Under the pieces are notes generated by a model, which had not been told where the DNA came from, did not search any database, and saw nothing but the letters and a program-made list of their open reading frames with translations. Shown here one piece after another: positions 26,692 through 38,223 of a DNA stretch of 64,000 bases. Made by a program: the position numbers and the translations under genes. This DNA is from Phenylobacterium sp. Root700 (GTDB lineage: Bacteria; Pseudomonadota; Alphaproteobacteria; Caulobacterales; Caulobacteraceae), in the NCBI RefSeq assembly GCF_001429025.1, contig NZ_LMHT01000035.1, positions 52,489 to 116,488 of the forward strand, in the 5' to 3' direction. Each line of letters begins with the position of its first letter. Positions within the stretch are counted from its first letter, which is position 1.

Positions 26692-27786
26692 ATGTCTCAC
26701 CCCACCTCCGCGCGCCTGACCATCGACCTCGACGCGCTGGCGCACAATTTCGCGGTCCTGCGGGCCGAGGCGCCCGGCGCCGAGGCTGCTCCGGTGATCA
26801 AGGCCGACGGCTATGGCCTGGGCGCCGCGCCCCTGGCCCGCCGGCTTTGGGCGGAAGGCGCGCGCGGCTTCTTCGTCGCGCGCCTGTCGGAGGGCGAAGC
26901 GCTGCGCGCCGCGCTCGGCGCCGATCACCCGGCGACCATCTATGTCCTCGACGGTTTTCTGGCGGGGTCCGGCGCGCGCCTGGCGGCGGCCCGCCTGACG
27001 CCCGTGCTCTCCAGCCTGCCGCAGATCGAGGCCGCGACCACCTTCGCCGCGGCGTCCGGTCAGCCGCTGGCGGTCGCCCTCCAGGTCGACACCGGCATGA
27101 ACCGCCAGGGCCTGACCCTGGCCGAGACCCAGGCCGTGGCCCAGTCCGGCGACCGGCTTCGCGGCCTGCAGGTCTGCGTGATCATGAGCCACCTGGGCTC
27201 GGCGACCGATCCGGCCGACCCGCGCAACACGCTCCAGCGAGAGCGGTTCGCCCAGGTCCGGCGACTGTTCCCGCAAGCGCGCGCCTCCTTCGCCGCCTCG
27301 GCCGGGATCATGCTCGGCCCCGACTATCGCAACGACATCATTCGGCCGGGTATCAGCCTCTATGGCGGCGGCCCCGAGGAACGGCCCGACCCGCGACTAC
27401 GGGCGGTGGCTAAGCTTGAGGCCCCGATCCTCTACATCCGCAACGTCGAGCCGGGCGAGCTGATCGGCTACGGCTCGAACACCAGGATCGAAAAACCGAC
27501 CCGGATCGCCATCGTCGGCGCAGGCTACGCCGACGGCGTCATCCGCGCCTCGAAGGGCAAGGGCTACGGCTGGCTGGCCGGCGCGCGACGGCCGGTGATT
27601 ATCGTCACCATGGACCTGATCGCACTGGAGATCGGCGACGCCCCCGCCCGGATCGGCGACTGGGTGGAGCTGCTCGGTCCCAACGTCCTGCTGGACGAGA
27701 TCGCCACGGCCGCGGGCACCGTGGCGCACGAATGTCTCGTGCGCCTCAGCGGCCGGGCCGAACGGATCTATCTCGGAGAAGTCTAG
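26692..27786 (+). CDS. alr: Alanine racemase
   Basis: PLP enzyme making D-alanine for peptidoglycan. The 364-residue protein has the PLP-lysine motif VIKADGYGLGA (Lys37) near the N-terminus and the second catalytic residue Tyr at about 279 in GAGYADGV. Both key residues are therefore present. GGGGA precedes the ATG. It follows dnaB closely, an arrangement common in bacteria, and its stop shares the CTAG at 27783-27786 with the convergent Yip1 gene. Confidence 0.93.
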   Translation: MSHPTSARLTIDLDALAHNFAVLRAEAPGAEAAPVIKADGYGLGAAPLARRLWAEGARGFFVARLSEGEALRAALGADHPATIYVLDGFLAGSGARLAAARLTPVLSSLPQIEAATTFAAASGQPLAVALQVDTGMNRQGLTLAETQAVAQSGDRLRGLQVCVIMSHLGSATDPADPRNTLQRERFAQVRRLFPQARASFAASAGIMLGPDYRNDIIRPGISLYGGGPEERPDPRLRAVAKLEAPILYIRNVEPGELIGYGSNTRIEKPTRIAIVGAGYADGVIRASKGKGYGWLAGARRPVIIVTMDLIALEIGDAPARIGDWVELLGPNVLLDEIATAAGTVAHECLVRLSGRAERIYLGEV

Positions 27787-28964
27787 CCGGCCTTGGCCAG
27801 CGCCTCGAGCCGCGCCGGTCCCACCGCCGCCGCCGCCGCCTTGAGTTCGTCCATGCTGACGCCGTCGCCCTTGGCCGCGACCATGAAGCGATCCCCGATC
27901 AGCACGCTGTATTCCCCATGCTTGGAGGTCTTGTCGTAGGACTCCTGGGTCATGCGGCCGTCGACCTTGCCGATCTTCTCGTACTTCCCCTCGCTCTCGC
28001 TGGAGGACTGCACGCCGAAGGCGCTGGCCATCCCGGCCAGGGCGCCGGCGGCCCCCAGGTCGGTGACGCTGAGCTGCAGGCGCGAATCGCCCCTGGCGTA
28101 GGTTCCCTCGGCCTGCGAGCCGGACATGCCGGCCGCGCCGCCAGACCCCGTCGTCACCTCGGTCCGGGAATAGCCGGCGACGCTGTCGGGCAGATAGCCC
28201 TTCAGGACGTCAGGGTTGGTCGGCGCAGGCCCCTCGCCGCTCTCGATCTGCTTGGCCGCGGCCTCCATCTTCTTGGAGGCGGCTTCGAGCTTGGCCAGAT
28301 CGATGGACTTGCCGCCCACGGCGACGGTTCCAGCCGCTGGCGCCCCGGCCATCATGCCCGAGCCCATGCCCAGCCGCATGATCGGGCTGACGATCGCGCC
28401 GGCGACGATCCCGAGCACAATGGCCGCGATGATGACCACGATGGTGTAGGGCATCGCCTTGTCCTCCGGCGTCTTCATCAACCGGGGTAGGCCTTTGTAG
28501 AGCAGGAACAGGCTGTAGAGTCCGAGCAAGGCGAGAATCCCCAGGGGCGGGTAGATCTCGAACACCCCGGCCACCCAGCTGGCGGTGCCGGCGTAGGCCG
28601 CGACCTTGAAGGCCTGGATCCGGTTCTTCTCGCCGCCGAAGGTCGGGGCCAGGCCGTCTATGATCAGGGCCAGGACGTAGACCCCCAGCAGAGTCGCGCC
28701 GAAGCCGACCACGGAGCCGAGCACCGCGCTGAGGATCGGGGGCTTGAAGCTGATCCCGAAGGCGCCGAAGCCGAACACGATGGCCCCGATCAGACCGGCT
28801 ACGGCCGGGATCAGCGCCAGGGGAATGACGTATCCCTTATAGAGACCGCTGATCGTGGCGGGCTCCACGTCGATGACGTCCCACGTCGCCGACGGCCTCA
28901 GGAGAATGGATTTTACTCGCTCAACAAGACCCGCCGACGCGGTCCCCGGTTCAACTGCGCTCAT
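27783..28964 (-). CDS. Yip1-domain membrane protein with soluble C-terminal domain
   Basis: A 393-residue protein. The N-terminal half has the Yip1 arrangement: an amphipathic LVERVKSILLRPSATWDVI start (13-31) and about five membrane helices between residues 45 and 200. After a sixth hydrophobic segment there is a soluble region (about 225-393), rich in Ala/Ser/Gly, with no motif I recognise. Bacterial Yip1 proteins have no settled function. It is divergent from radA and convergent with alr. Confidence 0.75.
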   Translation of the reverse strand: MSAVEPGTASAGLVERVKSILLRPSATWDVIDVEPATISGLYKGYVIPLALIPAVAGLIGAIVFGFGAFGISFKPPILSAVLGSVVGFGATLLGVYVLALIIDGLAPTFGGEKNRIQAFKVAAYAGTASWVAGVFEIYPPLGILALLGLYSLFLLYKGLPRLMKTPEDKAMPYTIVVIIAAIVLGIVAGAIVSPIMRLGMGSGMMAGAPAAGTVAVGGKSIDLAKLEAASKKMEAAAKQIESGEGPAPTNPDVLKGYLPDSVAGYSRTEVTTGSGGAAGMSGSQAEGTYARGDSRLQLSVTDLGAAGALAGMASAFGVQSSSESEGKYEKIGKVDGRMTQESYDKTSKHGEYSVLIGDRFMVAAKGDGVSMDELKAAAAAVGPARLEALAKAG

Positions 28965-29110
28965 AGACGCCTCCAGCCCTTACAAGCCCAACGCGATAAC
29001 CGCGTCATGTGAATCTATCCCATGCGATGCGACGAGCAACAACTTCACCGCGACGGACGCGGCCGGTTCGCCCCGCTAGACTGCCGGCTTACGCGAATCA
29101 GAGAGTACGC

Positions 29111-30465
<1,355 letters not shown>

Positions 30466-30475
<10 letters not shown>

Positions 30476-31101
30476 ACGGTTTGCCCTGGTTCGATATCGT
30501 CGTGCTCGCGGTCCTGCTGGTTTCGGCCGTGTTCGGCTTTGTCAGCGGCGCGACGCGCGAGATGGTCCGCGCCCTGTCTTTCGGCCTGGCGGCGATCGTC
30601 GCGATCTACGGCCTGCGCTGGACCGGTCCTATCGGACGCGAGGCGATCGACCCCGATTGGGGTGGGACGGTGCTAGCCGGCCTCGTTGTTTTCGTCCTGG
30701 TCTACGCGGCGCTGCGGATCACTGGCGGCGGCCTGGCCAGGGGGATTCAAAAGACCCAGGTGCTGGGCGTTCTCGACCGCACGGTGGGCTTGGGATTCGG
30801 ACTTCTGCGCGCCCTGGTGGTGCTGGGAGCCTTCCATCTGGCCTTCAACGCCGCCACCCCGCCCGACCGGGTGCCGAAGTGGATGACGGGTGCGGCGTTT
30901 TACCCCCTGACGAAAGCCTCTGGAGAAGTCCTAAAAGCCTTCGCGCCCAAGGGTTTAGATATGGCCGACAAGCTGGCTCCGTCCCTCGAGGACGCTGTCC
31001 GTGACGGTTCAGCGACCGATCAACGTGACTCTCGCGACGCTCAAGGCTATGACCCCCGCGAACGACGCGGGCTAGACGATCTGGTGGAGAAATCCCGATG
31101 A
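30466..31101 (+). CDS. cvpA: CvpA family membrane protein
   Basis: A 211-residue protein with four predicted membrane helices in the first 130 residues, including WFDIVVLAVLLVSAVFGFVS near the N-terminus (about 7-26), and a charged soluble tail. CvpA is known for colicin V production and envelope homeostasis; its biochemical role is unclear. It overlaps radA by 10 nt and purF by 4 nt (ATGA). The cvpA-purF linkage is widely conserved and supports the assignment. Confidence 0.9.
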
Positions 31102-32591
31102 CTCAGGATCAAGATCGATGGCGCGAGCCGACCTTCCGGGATCCTGACGACGACACCCCCCGCCTCGAGTGCGGCGTGTTCGGCGTCTACAATACGGCCG
31201 CCGCAGCGGCGATTACGGCCCTTGGCCTGCACGCCCTGCAGCACCGCGGCCAGGAGGCCTGCGGCATCGCGGTCTTCGACGGTCAGCGCTTCCACACCGA
31301 ACGTCACATGGGCCATGTCGGCGACGCCTTCGCGGGCTCCGACCTGGTCGACCGCCTGCCCGGCCATTCGGCCATCGGTCACACGCGCTATTCGACGGCC
31401 GGCGGCAGTTTCATCCGCAACGTCCAGCCGATGTTCGCCGATCTTGAAGCCGGCGGCGTCGCCCTGGCCCACAACGGCAACCTCACCAACTTCCTGACCC
31501 TGCGCGAGCAGCTGGTCGCCGAAGGCGCCATCTTCCAGTCGACCTCCGACTCCGAGGTGATCCTCCACCTACTGGCTCGCTCGCGGAAGGCCAAGTTCGT
31601 CGACCGCTTCATCGACGCCCTGTCCAAGATCGAGGGCGGCTACGCCCTGGTCGCCCTGACCAACAAGAAGCTGATCGGCGTCCGCGATCCGCTGGGCATC
31701 CGCCCGTTGGTGCTGGGCGACCTCGACGGCAAGGCGGTCCTGGCCTCCGAGACCTGCGCGCTCGACATGATCGGCGCCAAGTTCGTCCGCGACGTCGAGC
31801 ATGGCGAGATGGTCGTGATCGACGAGAAGGGTATTCGTAGCCTCAAGCCCTTCCCGGCCGCTCGCGCCCGCCCCTGCATCTTTGAATACGTCTACTTCGC
31901 CCGCCCAGACTCGGTCGTGAACGGCCGCTCGGTCTATGACGTGCGCAAGCGCATGGGCCGTCGCCTGGCGCAGGAAAGCCACGTGCCGGTGGACGTGGTC
32001 GTGCCGGTGCCCGACTCCGGCGTGCCCGCCGCGCTGGGCTACTCGCAGGAAACCGGCGTGCCCTTCGAGATGGGCATCATCCGCAATCACTATGTCGGCC
32101 GGACCTTCATCCAGCCGACCCAGGGCGCCCGCGAACTGGGCGTGCGCATGAAACTCTCGCCGAACCGCAACGTGCTGGCCGGCAAGCGGGTGATGCTGAT
32201 CGACGACTCGATCGTGCGCGGCACCAACTCCGTCCGCGTCGTTCGTATGGTCCGTGAGGCCGGCGCCGCCGAGGTGCACCTGCGCTCGGCCTCGCCGCCG
32301 ATCATGTGGCCCGATTACTACGGCATCGACATGCCCGATCGCGAACACCTGCTGGCCGCCAACAAGTCGGTCGAAGAGATCGCCAAGATCCTCGACGTCG
32401 ACTCGATGGGCTACCTGTCGGTCGAGGGCCTCTATTCGGCCATGCAGTCCGAGCCCCGTGACCCGGTCAATCCGCAGTTCACCGACCACTATTTCACCGG
32501 CGACTATCCGACCCGCTTGCTCGACCGTGAGATCGCCGAAGGCCGCAACGACGGCGCCGACCGCCAGCTGTCGTTCCTGGTCGACGCGTGA
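31098..32591 (+). CDS. purF: Amidophosphoribosyltransferase PurF
   Basis: First committed step of purine synthesis: PRPP plus glutamine to phosphoribosylamine. The 497-residue protein has the nucleophile Cys25 in LECGVFGVY, so a 24-residue propeptide must be removed to expose it. The PRPP-binding loop VMLIDDSIVRGT is at about 368-379. The glutaminase half shows GHTRYSTAG near 92-100. It starts within the cvpA stop (ATGA) and its own TGA overlaps the GTG start of the downstream BASS transporter. Confidence 0.96.
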   Translation: MTQDQDRWREPTFRDPDDDTPRLECGVFGVYNTAAAAAITALGLHALQHRGQEACGIAVFDGQRFHTERHMGHVGDAFAGSDLVDRLPGHSAIGHTRYSTAGGSFIRNVQPMFADLEAGGVALAHNGNLTNFLTLREQLVAEGAIFQSTSDSEVILHLLARSRKAKFVDRFIDALSKIEGGYALVALTNKKLIGVRDPLGIRPLVLGDLDGKAVLASETCALDMIGAKFVRDVEHGEMVVIDEKGIRSLKPFPAARARPCIFEYVYFARPDSVVNGRSVYDVRKRMGRRLAQESHVPVDVVVPVPDSGVPAALGYSQETGVPFEMGIIRNHYVGRTFIQPTQGARELGVRMKLSPNRNVLAGKRVMLIDDSIVRGTNSVRVVRMVREAGAAEVHLRSASPPIMWPDYYGIDMPDREHLLAANKSVEEIAKILDVDSMGYLSVEGLYSAMQSEPRDPVNPQFTDHYFTGDYPTRLLDREIAEGRNDGADRQLSFLVDA

Positions 32592-33586
32592 GTTCAAGGG
32601 CGGCGGCCTGGCTCAAGAAGCTAGGCCTCGATTGGTACATCGCCGCGATCGTCGGGATGGTGGTTCTCGCCTCCATCCTGCCGGCGCGAGGCGAGGCTGC
32701 TCATGTCGTCTCGACCCTGACGAAGGTCAGCATCGCGCTGGTCTTCTTCCTGCACGGCGCCAAGCTCAGCCCCGACGCCGTGCTCAAGGGTCTGATGCAC
32801 TGGCGACTGCACGGCCTGGTGCTCGCCACCACCTTTGTCCTCTGGCCGATCATCGGGCTCGGCGCGGCTTCGCTGCCCGGCTGGGTCGTACCGGCGGCGC
32901 TGGCGCCGGGATTGATCTATCTCGCCTGCCTCCCCTCGACGATCCAGTCCGCCATCAGCTTCACGGCCATCGGACGGGGCAGCGTGCCCGCGGCGGTCTG
33001 CGGCGCCTCGGTCTCCAACCTGCTGGGCATGTTCCTGACGCCGCTGCTCGTCGGCCTACTGCTCGGCACGGAAGGCGGCGGCTTCTCGCAGTCGTCGCTG
33101 GAGGCGATCCTGCTGCAACTGCTGGTCCCGTTCATCGCCGGTCAGGTGCTTCGCCGCTGGATCGGCGGCTGGATCCAGAAATACGCCAAACCCCTGGGAC
33201 TGACCGACCGCGGCTCCATCCTGCTGGTGGTCTACAACGCCTTCTCCGGCGCGGTCGTGGCGGGTATCTGGAGCCAGGTCTCGGCCTGGGACCTGGGGCG
33301 CATCGTCGTCATCTGCCTGCTGCTGCTGGCGATGTCGCTCGGCTTCATGATCTGGATCGCCCGGACCCGCGGCTTCTCGACCGAGGACGAAATCGCCATC
33401 GCCTTCGCCGGCTGCAACAAGAGCCTCGCCGCCGGCGTGCCGATGGCCGGCGTGCTGTTCCCCGCCGCGACGGTTGGGTTCGTGCTTCTGCCGGTGATGC
33501 TCTATCACCAGTTTCAACTCATGGTCTGCGCCGCTCTGGCGCAGCGCTACGCCAAACGCCCGCCTCAAGAGCAAAGTCATGACTGA
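32588..33586 (+). CDS. Bile acid:sodium symporter (BASS) family transporter
   Basis: A 332-residue inner-membrane protein with about ten hydrophobic segments, in the SBF-like subgroup. Diagnostic pieces are FFLHGAKLS (about 53-61) and, near residue 278, FAGCNKSLAAGVPMAG, the crossover region that binds substrate and ions in the family. GTG start overlaps the purF stop. Substrates of bacterial members are usually organic acids; unknown here. It overlaps the following SDR gene by 8 nt, giving a tightly packed radA-cvpA-purF-BASS-SDR run. Confidence 0.85.
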   Translation: MSSRAAAWLKKLGLDWYIAAIVGMVVLASILPARGEAAHVVSTLTKVSIALVFFLHGAKLSPDAVLKGLMHWRLHGLVLATTFVLWPIIGLGAASLPGWVVPAALAPGLIYLACLPSTIQSAISFTAIGRGSVPAAVCGASVSNLLGMFLTPLLVGLLLGTEGGGFSQSSLEAILLQLLVPFIAGQVLRRWIGGWIQKYAKPLGLTDRGSILLVVYNAFSGAVVAGIWSQVSAWDLGRIVVICLLLLAMSLGFMIWIARTRGFSTEDEIAIAFAGCNKSLAAGVPMAGVLFPAATVGFVLLPVMLYHQFQLMVCAALAQRYAKRPPQEQSHD

Positions 33587-34328
33587 GTCCCTCCCCCTCG
33601 ACGGCCGCATCGCCCTGGTCACCGGTGCAACCCGCGGCATCGGCCACGCCTGCGCCCTGGCGCTCGCGCAGGCCGGCGCCCACGTCGTCGCCACCGGCCG
33701 CAATCAAGGCGCGCTGGAAGAGCTCGACGACGAGATCAAGACCGCCACCGGCAAGTCGGCCACCCTGGTGCCGCTGGACCTGACCAAGGGCAATGACATC
33801 GACGCCCTGGGCCTGGCCATCCACCAGCGCTTCCAGCGCCTGGACATCCTGGTCCACGCCGCGGGGATCCTTGGCGGCCTGACGCCGGTCTCGCACCTTG
33901 ATCCGGGCACATGGGACAAGGTGTTCGCCACCAATGTCACGTCGAGCTATCGCCTGATCCGTTCGACCGAGCGCCTGCTGCGCGAGTCCACCGCCGGGCG
34001 CGGCATCTTCTTCACGTCGGGCCGGGTCGAGCGTCCGAAGGCGTTCTGGGGCGCCTATGGCGCGTCAAAGGCCGCCCTGGAGCATCTGGTCCGCACCTGG
34101 GCCGACGAACTGGAAAACACCAGCATCCGCGCGACCCTGGTCGATCCGGGCACGATGCGGACCAAGATGCGCGCGGAGGCCATGCCGGGCGAGGATCCGA
34201 TGACCCTGCCCCATCCCTCGGAAATCGGCCCGCTGATCGTCGAGCTGGCTCAGGCGGACCTGGGCCTGCCCAAGGTCAACGTCCGTTTTTCCGATTGGAA
34301 AGCGGCCGGGAAGCTCGCTTCGGCTTAA
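33579..34328 (+). CDS. SDR-family NAD(P)-dependent oxidoreductase
   Basis: A 249-residue short-chain dehydrogenase with cofactor motif TGATRGIGH (15-23), the HAAG motif and a catalytic Tyr/Lys in YGASK (about 159-163), with Ser in FFTSGRV. Substrate unknown. ATG lies inside the last codons of the BASS gene (8-nt overlap). At its 3' end it overlaps the convergent der gene by 53 nt. Its C-terminal residues therefore share DNA with the basic tail of Der on the other strand. Confidence 0.88.
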   Translation: MTESLPLDGRIALVTGATRGIGHACALALAQAGAHVVATGRNQGALEELDDEIKTATGKSATLVPLDLTKGNDIDALGLAIHQRFQRLDILVHAAGILGGLTPVSHLDPGTWDKVFATNVTSSYRLIRSTERLLRESTAGRGIFFTSGRVERPKAFWGAYGASKAALEHLVRTWADELENTSIRATLVDPGTMRTKMRAEAMPGEDPMTLPHPSEIGPLIVELAQADLGLPKVNVRFSDWKAAGKLASA

Positions 34329-35928
34329 CGCCGGGGCGATTGAGCTTCTGCGCGCGGCCCTTCGGCGTGGGGCCCGCGCCCACCTTGTGCTTGCCGGGCG
34401 AGAGCAGCTTGCTCCGCGGCTTCACCTTCGGTTTCGGCTTGGCCTTGACCTTCTCGACGGCCTCGACGACGGGGTCGGCGAGAGGCGCCATGCCCAGGCG
34501 CGTACGAGCGACGCCCTTCGGCTCGACGACCTTCTTACCCAGCTTGGGCGCGAAATTCGGGACCCGCGAACGCGGCGCAGGCCCGCCCTTTTCCTCGCCC
34601 TCGGCATAGGGGTTCTTGGTCGACTTGACGGTCAGCCGCATCGGCACGCCCGGCATCTCGAAGCTCTCGCGCAGCGAGTTGATCAGATAGCGGCGATAGT
34701 GGTCCGGCAACTGGTCGGCCCGGCTGGCGAACATCACGAAGGTCGGCGGACGCGCCTTGGTCTGGGCCATATATTTCGGCTTCACGCGACGACCGCTGAC
34801 GGCGGGCGGCGGGTGACGTTCCAGCGCCATCTTCAGCCAGTCGTTCAGGTCGCGGGTCTTCACCTTGGTCGACCAGTCGTTGTGGACCTTGAACACCGCC
34901 GGCATCAGTCGGTCGAGGTGACGACCGGTCTCGGCCGACAGCGCGATGACCGGCGAACCCCGAAGCTGCGGCAGCAGTCGGCCGGCCTCCTCGGTGATCT
35001 CCTTCAAGGTCGCGCCCTGATCTTCGATCAGGTCCCACTTGGCCAGGCAGAACACCAGACCGCGGCCCTCACGCTCGACTAGGTCGGCGATCTGCAGGTC
35101 CTGGATCTCGAACGGATGGGTGGCGTCCATCACCAGGATCACGATCTCGGCGAAGGTGATCGCCCGGATGGTGTCGCCGGTGGAGAGCTTCTCCAGCTTT
35201 TCCTGGACCTTGGCCTTGCGACGCAGACCGGCGGTGTCGACCAGCCGCACGGCGCGGTCGTCCCAGGTCCAGTCGACCGGAATGGCGTCGCGGGTGATGC
35301 CGGCCTCGGGGCCGGTCAGCAGCCGGTCCTCGCCGATCAGCTTGTTGACCAGGGTCGACTTGCCGGCGTTCGGGCGGCCGACAATGGCGATACGGATAGG
35401 CTTTTCGCCCTCGTCCTCGGCTTCGTCGTCGATCTCGGGCCAGACGGCGAGCAGCGCCTGATAGAGGTCGGCCATGCCCTCGCCGTGCTCGGCGGAGATG
35501 GCGATCGGTTCGCCCAGCCCAAGGCCGAAGGCCTCGTTGACGCCCACGTCGCTGGCCTTGCTCTCGGCCTTGTTGGCCGCAAGGATCACCGGCTTGTCGT
35601 GCCGGCGCAGGATCTCGGCGAACACCTCGTCCATCGGCGTCACGCCGTCACGGGCGTCGACCACGAACAGGGCGACGTCGGCCTCTTCGATGGCCAGAAT
35701 CGTCTGCTGACGCATGCGGGATTCGAGGCTGTCGTCGGTGACGTCCTCGAAGCCGGCGGTGTCGATCAGTTCTAGGTCCAGGTCGCCGATTCGACCGGTG
35801 CCGAAGCGCCGGTCACGGGTGACGCCGGGCTGGTCGTCGACGATGGCGAGCTTGCGGCCCGCCAGTCGGTTGAACAGCGTCGACTTCCCGACATTCGGAC
35901 GCCCTACAATAGCTAGCCGCATGGGCAT
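34276..35928 (-). CDS. der: Ribosome-assembly GTPase Der with long basic C-terminal extension
   Basis: Essential double-GTPase for 50S subunit assembly. The first G domain starts with GRPNVGKS (9-16) and DTAGFE, the second with GRPNAGKS (184-191) and [10 protein letters not shown]. The KH-like domain ends near residue 445. About 105 additional residues follow, rich in Lys, Arg and Pro, making 550 in total against 440-490 in many relatives. The final 53 nt overlap the convergent SDR gene. It is last in the yfgM-like, bamB, der run, the same order as in gammaproteobacteria. Confidence 0.95.
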   Translation of the reverse strand: MPMRLAIVGRPNVGKSTLFNRLAGRKLAIVDDQPGVTRDRRFGTGRIGDLDLELIDTAGFEDVTDDSLESRMRQQTILAIEEADVALFVVDARDGVTPMDEVFAEILRRHDKPVILAANKAESKASDVGVNEAFGLGLGEPIAISAEHGEGMADLYQALLAVWPEIDDEAEDEGEKPIRIAIVGRPNAGKSTLVNKLIGEDRLLTGPEAGITRDAIPVDWTWDDRAVRLVDTAGLRRKAKVQEKLEKLSTGDTIRAITFAEIVILVMDATHPFEIQDLQIADLVEREGRGLVFCLAKWDLIEDQGATLKEITEEAGRLLPQLRGSPVIALSAETGRHLDRLMPAVFKVHNDWSTKVKTRDLNDWLKMALERHPPPAVSGRRVKPKYMAQTKARPPTFVMFASRADQLPDHYRRYLINSLRESFEMPGVPMRLTVKSTKNPYAEGEEKGGPAPRSRVPNFAPKLGKKVVEPKGVARTRLGMAPLADPVVEAVEKVKAKPKPKVKPRSKLLSPGKHKVGAGPTPKGRAQKLNRPGVKPKRASRPLSNRKNGR

Positions 35929-35949
35929 GGCGTCACGCTCTATCCGATT

Positions 35950-37341
35950 TTAGCGCAGCGCGATGAGTTGAGCCTCATCCGTCACGACATAGATGGTCCC
36001 ATTGACCGCAATCGGACCGATTAGCGTCGGCGAGCCGAGATTCACAGTCTTTTCGACTTCCCCGGTCTTCGCATTCATCGCAACCAGCTCGCCGGACTGC
36101 CCCGCCACGATGATGCGGCTCGACGCCAGGAGCGGGCTCGACCAGATCGGCCGGGTGGTGAAGTTCTTCTTGCCGACGCCCATGAAGCCGCCAGCGCGCT
36201 TCTCACGGCTCTTGCCGAGATCCTGGATCCAGTAGATCTGGCCGCTCTCGCGGGCGACGCAGATCACTTCGCCGGACTTGGAGACGACATAGACGACGTC
36301 GCCGGCCGGCCAGGGCGTGGTGATGCCGGTGACGGGCAGGCTCCAGCGCGCCTGACCGGTGCGCAGGTCGGTGGCCGCGAAGACGCCCGAATGGCTCACC
36401 GCGAACACGTCGCCTTGGTAGATCACCGGACGGCCGGGAATGTCGCGAATTTCGGACAGGGCGTTGTTGCGGTTGGCGCGGCTGAGCGCCTCGTTCCACA
36501 GGTCGTTGCCGTTGGCCGCGCGCAGGGCGACCAGTTCGCCCGAGCCGAACGACGCCACCACGGTGTCGCCCGACACCGCCGGGCTGGAGGCCGCCAGGAT
36601 ACGGGCCGATTCCGACAGCGCCTGATAGTTCCACCCGGCCGCGCCGGTGGCGGTGTCGAAGGTCAGCAGGGTGTTGTCGACGGCGACCACGAAGACCCGG
36701 CCGCCGGAGACGGTCGGCGCCGCGTGCAGCGGCTGCTCGGTGGTGGTCCGCCACAGAACCGCGCCGGTGTCGGCGTTCAGCTGGGCGGCGAAGCGATAAC
36801 CGGAGGTGACGTAGAGCTTGCCGTCGACCACGGCCAAGCCGCCGCCGAAGGCTTCCTTGTCGCGACGCGAGTCGGGACGCAGGTTCACCTTCCAGATTTG
36901 CGAGCCGGACTGCGCGTCGAGCGCCGAGACGCTAGCCTCGCCGTCCATGACATAGATCTTGCCGTTGGCCGCGACCGGCGGGGCGGTGACATGCGCGCCA
37001 CGGCCCGAGCCCTGGCCGAAGCTGCGCTTCCAGGCCACCGACAACGAGCCGCCGGCTTCAGGATGGCCGGCAGCTTGCTCCGGCGTGCCGCCGGGCAGCG
37101 CCCAGCTGCTGTTGGTTTCGGGGGTCGGCAGGAAGAAGTCGCCGCCCTTCAGGGCTTCGGCCACTTCCAGCGTCTGGTCGGCCGCCACGATGGCGATACG
37201 TTCGCCCTCGGCAGCGGTTTCCTGCGGACCATCATCGCCCTTGTTGAAGGGGTTCAGCTTGCCGATCGTCGAGCAACCGCTCACGGCCACGCTGGCCGTG
37301 AGAAGGAGAGCAAGCAGGCTGTTACGGCGCATCGGCGTCAT
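35950..37341 (-). CDS. bamB: Outer-membrane assembly lipoprotein BamB-like (PQQ-type beta-propeller)
   Basis: Predicted lipoprotein of the BAM complex, which inserts outer-membrane barrels. The 463-residue precursor has a lipobox with Cys23 (AVSGC). It then has PQQ-like propeller blades, for example GKIYVMDGEASVSALDAQSG and GEVICVARESGQIYWIQDL, spread over residues 100-463. It overlaps the upstream YfgM-like gene by ATGA and is followed 21 nt later by der. That context, shared with E. coli, strengthens the BamB call. Confidence 0.9.
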   Translation of the reverse strand: MTPMRRNSLLALLLTASVAVSGCSTIGKLNPFNKGDDGPQETAAEGERIAIVAADQTLEVAEALKGGDFFLPTPETNSSWALPGGTPEQAAGHPEAGGSLSVAWKRSFGQGSGRGAHVTAPPVAANGKIYVMDGEASVSALDAQSGSQIWKVNLRPDSRRDKEAFGGGLAVVDGKLYVTSGYRFAAQLNADTGAVLWRTTTEQPLHAAPTVSGGRVFVVAVDNTLLTFDTATGAAGWNYQALSESARILAASSPAVSGDTVVASFGSGELVALRAANGNDLWNEALSRANRNNALSEIRDIPGRPVIYQGDVFAVSHSGVFAATDLRTGQARWSLPVTGITTPWPAGDVVYVVSKSGEVICVARESGQIYWIQDLGKSREKRAGGFMGVGKKNFTTRPIWSSPLLASSRIIVAGQSGELVAMNAKTGEVEKTVNLGSPTLIGPIAVNGTIYVVTDEAQLIALR

Positions 37342-38120
37342 TGGGGTCCGGGGGCTGGCTGTTGCTGCGCAGGCGGGGCGGATGGGGTCATGCCGGGCGG
37401 AACGGCTCCGGGCGGCAATTGAACCGGCGGCGGCAAGGCCAGGGCGCCCTTCACGGCGGCAGGGACGGCCTTGGCCGAGCCTGAGTCGATCAGAGCCAGA
37501 GCGGCCTGCGCGCGTTGGCGCGAGGCTTCACCGGCGTCGGCCATCAGCGTGATGACGCTGAAGTCGCTACGCGCGCCAGCCAGATCGCCAGCCATCAGCT
37601 TCGAGAAGGCGAGAGCCTCACGAGCTTCGGCGCGATAGGGGCGGCCTTCTTGCGTAAGCGGCGTCAGACGCGCCTCCATGTCCTTGTAAGGAGCCGTGTC
37701 CAGCAGGGCGAAGGCGGATTTGAGGCGGGCGGCGTCGCCGATGACGTTGTTCGGCGCGGCCTCGGCGGCCTCGTCGAACAGCTTCACCGCTTCGGCGGTC
37801 TTGTTGTCGGCCAGCTTCAGGCCGCCAAGGTGCTGCAGAGCCAGGGCCTTGTAAGCCTTGGAAGAGCCCTTCCCGACCTCGCCCCACAGCCGGATCGCCT
37901 CGTCGCGACGGCCGGAATTGAAGGCGTCGATGGCCTGGGCGTACTGCTCGGACGCCTGCGCCGCCGCCTGATTGCGGAAATGCTGGTAACCCCAGACGGC
38001 CAGCGCGATCACCAGGGCCACGACCAGAAGACCGCCGACCACCGGCAGGACTTTCAGCGCAAGCGCCTTGTAGCGGTCGGAGCGGAGCTGCTCCTCGACC
38101 TCTTCAAAGACATCAACCAC
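37338..38120 (-). CDS. YfgM-like membrane-anchored TPR-type protein
   Basis: A 260-residue inner-membrane protein with a short cytoplasmic start, one membrane helix (VLPVVGGLLVVALVIALAVW, about 25-44) and a periplasmic helical repeat region (50-220) of tetratricopeptide character. A Pro/Gln-rich tail follows (about 228-260). Such proteins associate with the SecYEG translocon and periplasmic chaperones. GTG start. The ATGA overlap with bamB places it in an envelope-biogenesis operon with der. Confidence 0.82.
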   Translation of the reverse strand: MVDVFEEVEEQLRSDRYKALALKVLPVVGGLLVVALVIALAVWGYQHFRNQAAAQASEQYAQAIDAFNSGRRDEAIRLWGEVGKGSSKAYKALALQHLGGLKLADNKTAEAVKLFDEAAEAAPNNVIGDAARLKSAFALLDTAPYKDMEARLTPLTQEGRPYRAEAREALAFSKLMAGDLAGARSDFSVITLMADAGEASRQRAQAALALIDSGSAKAVPAAVKGALALPPPVQLPPGAVPPGMTPSAPPAQQQPAPGPQ

Positions 38121-38223
38121 GTAAAGGGACTCCGCGCGAATGGGCGTTGGGGTTCAGAGCGGCGGAACCTATAGCGGCGGAGCCTTGGCTGCAACGCTCC
38201 CGGTCAATCCTATCGCTCGCGCC

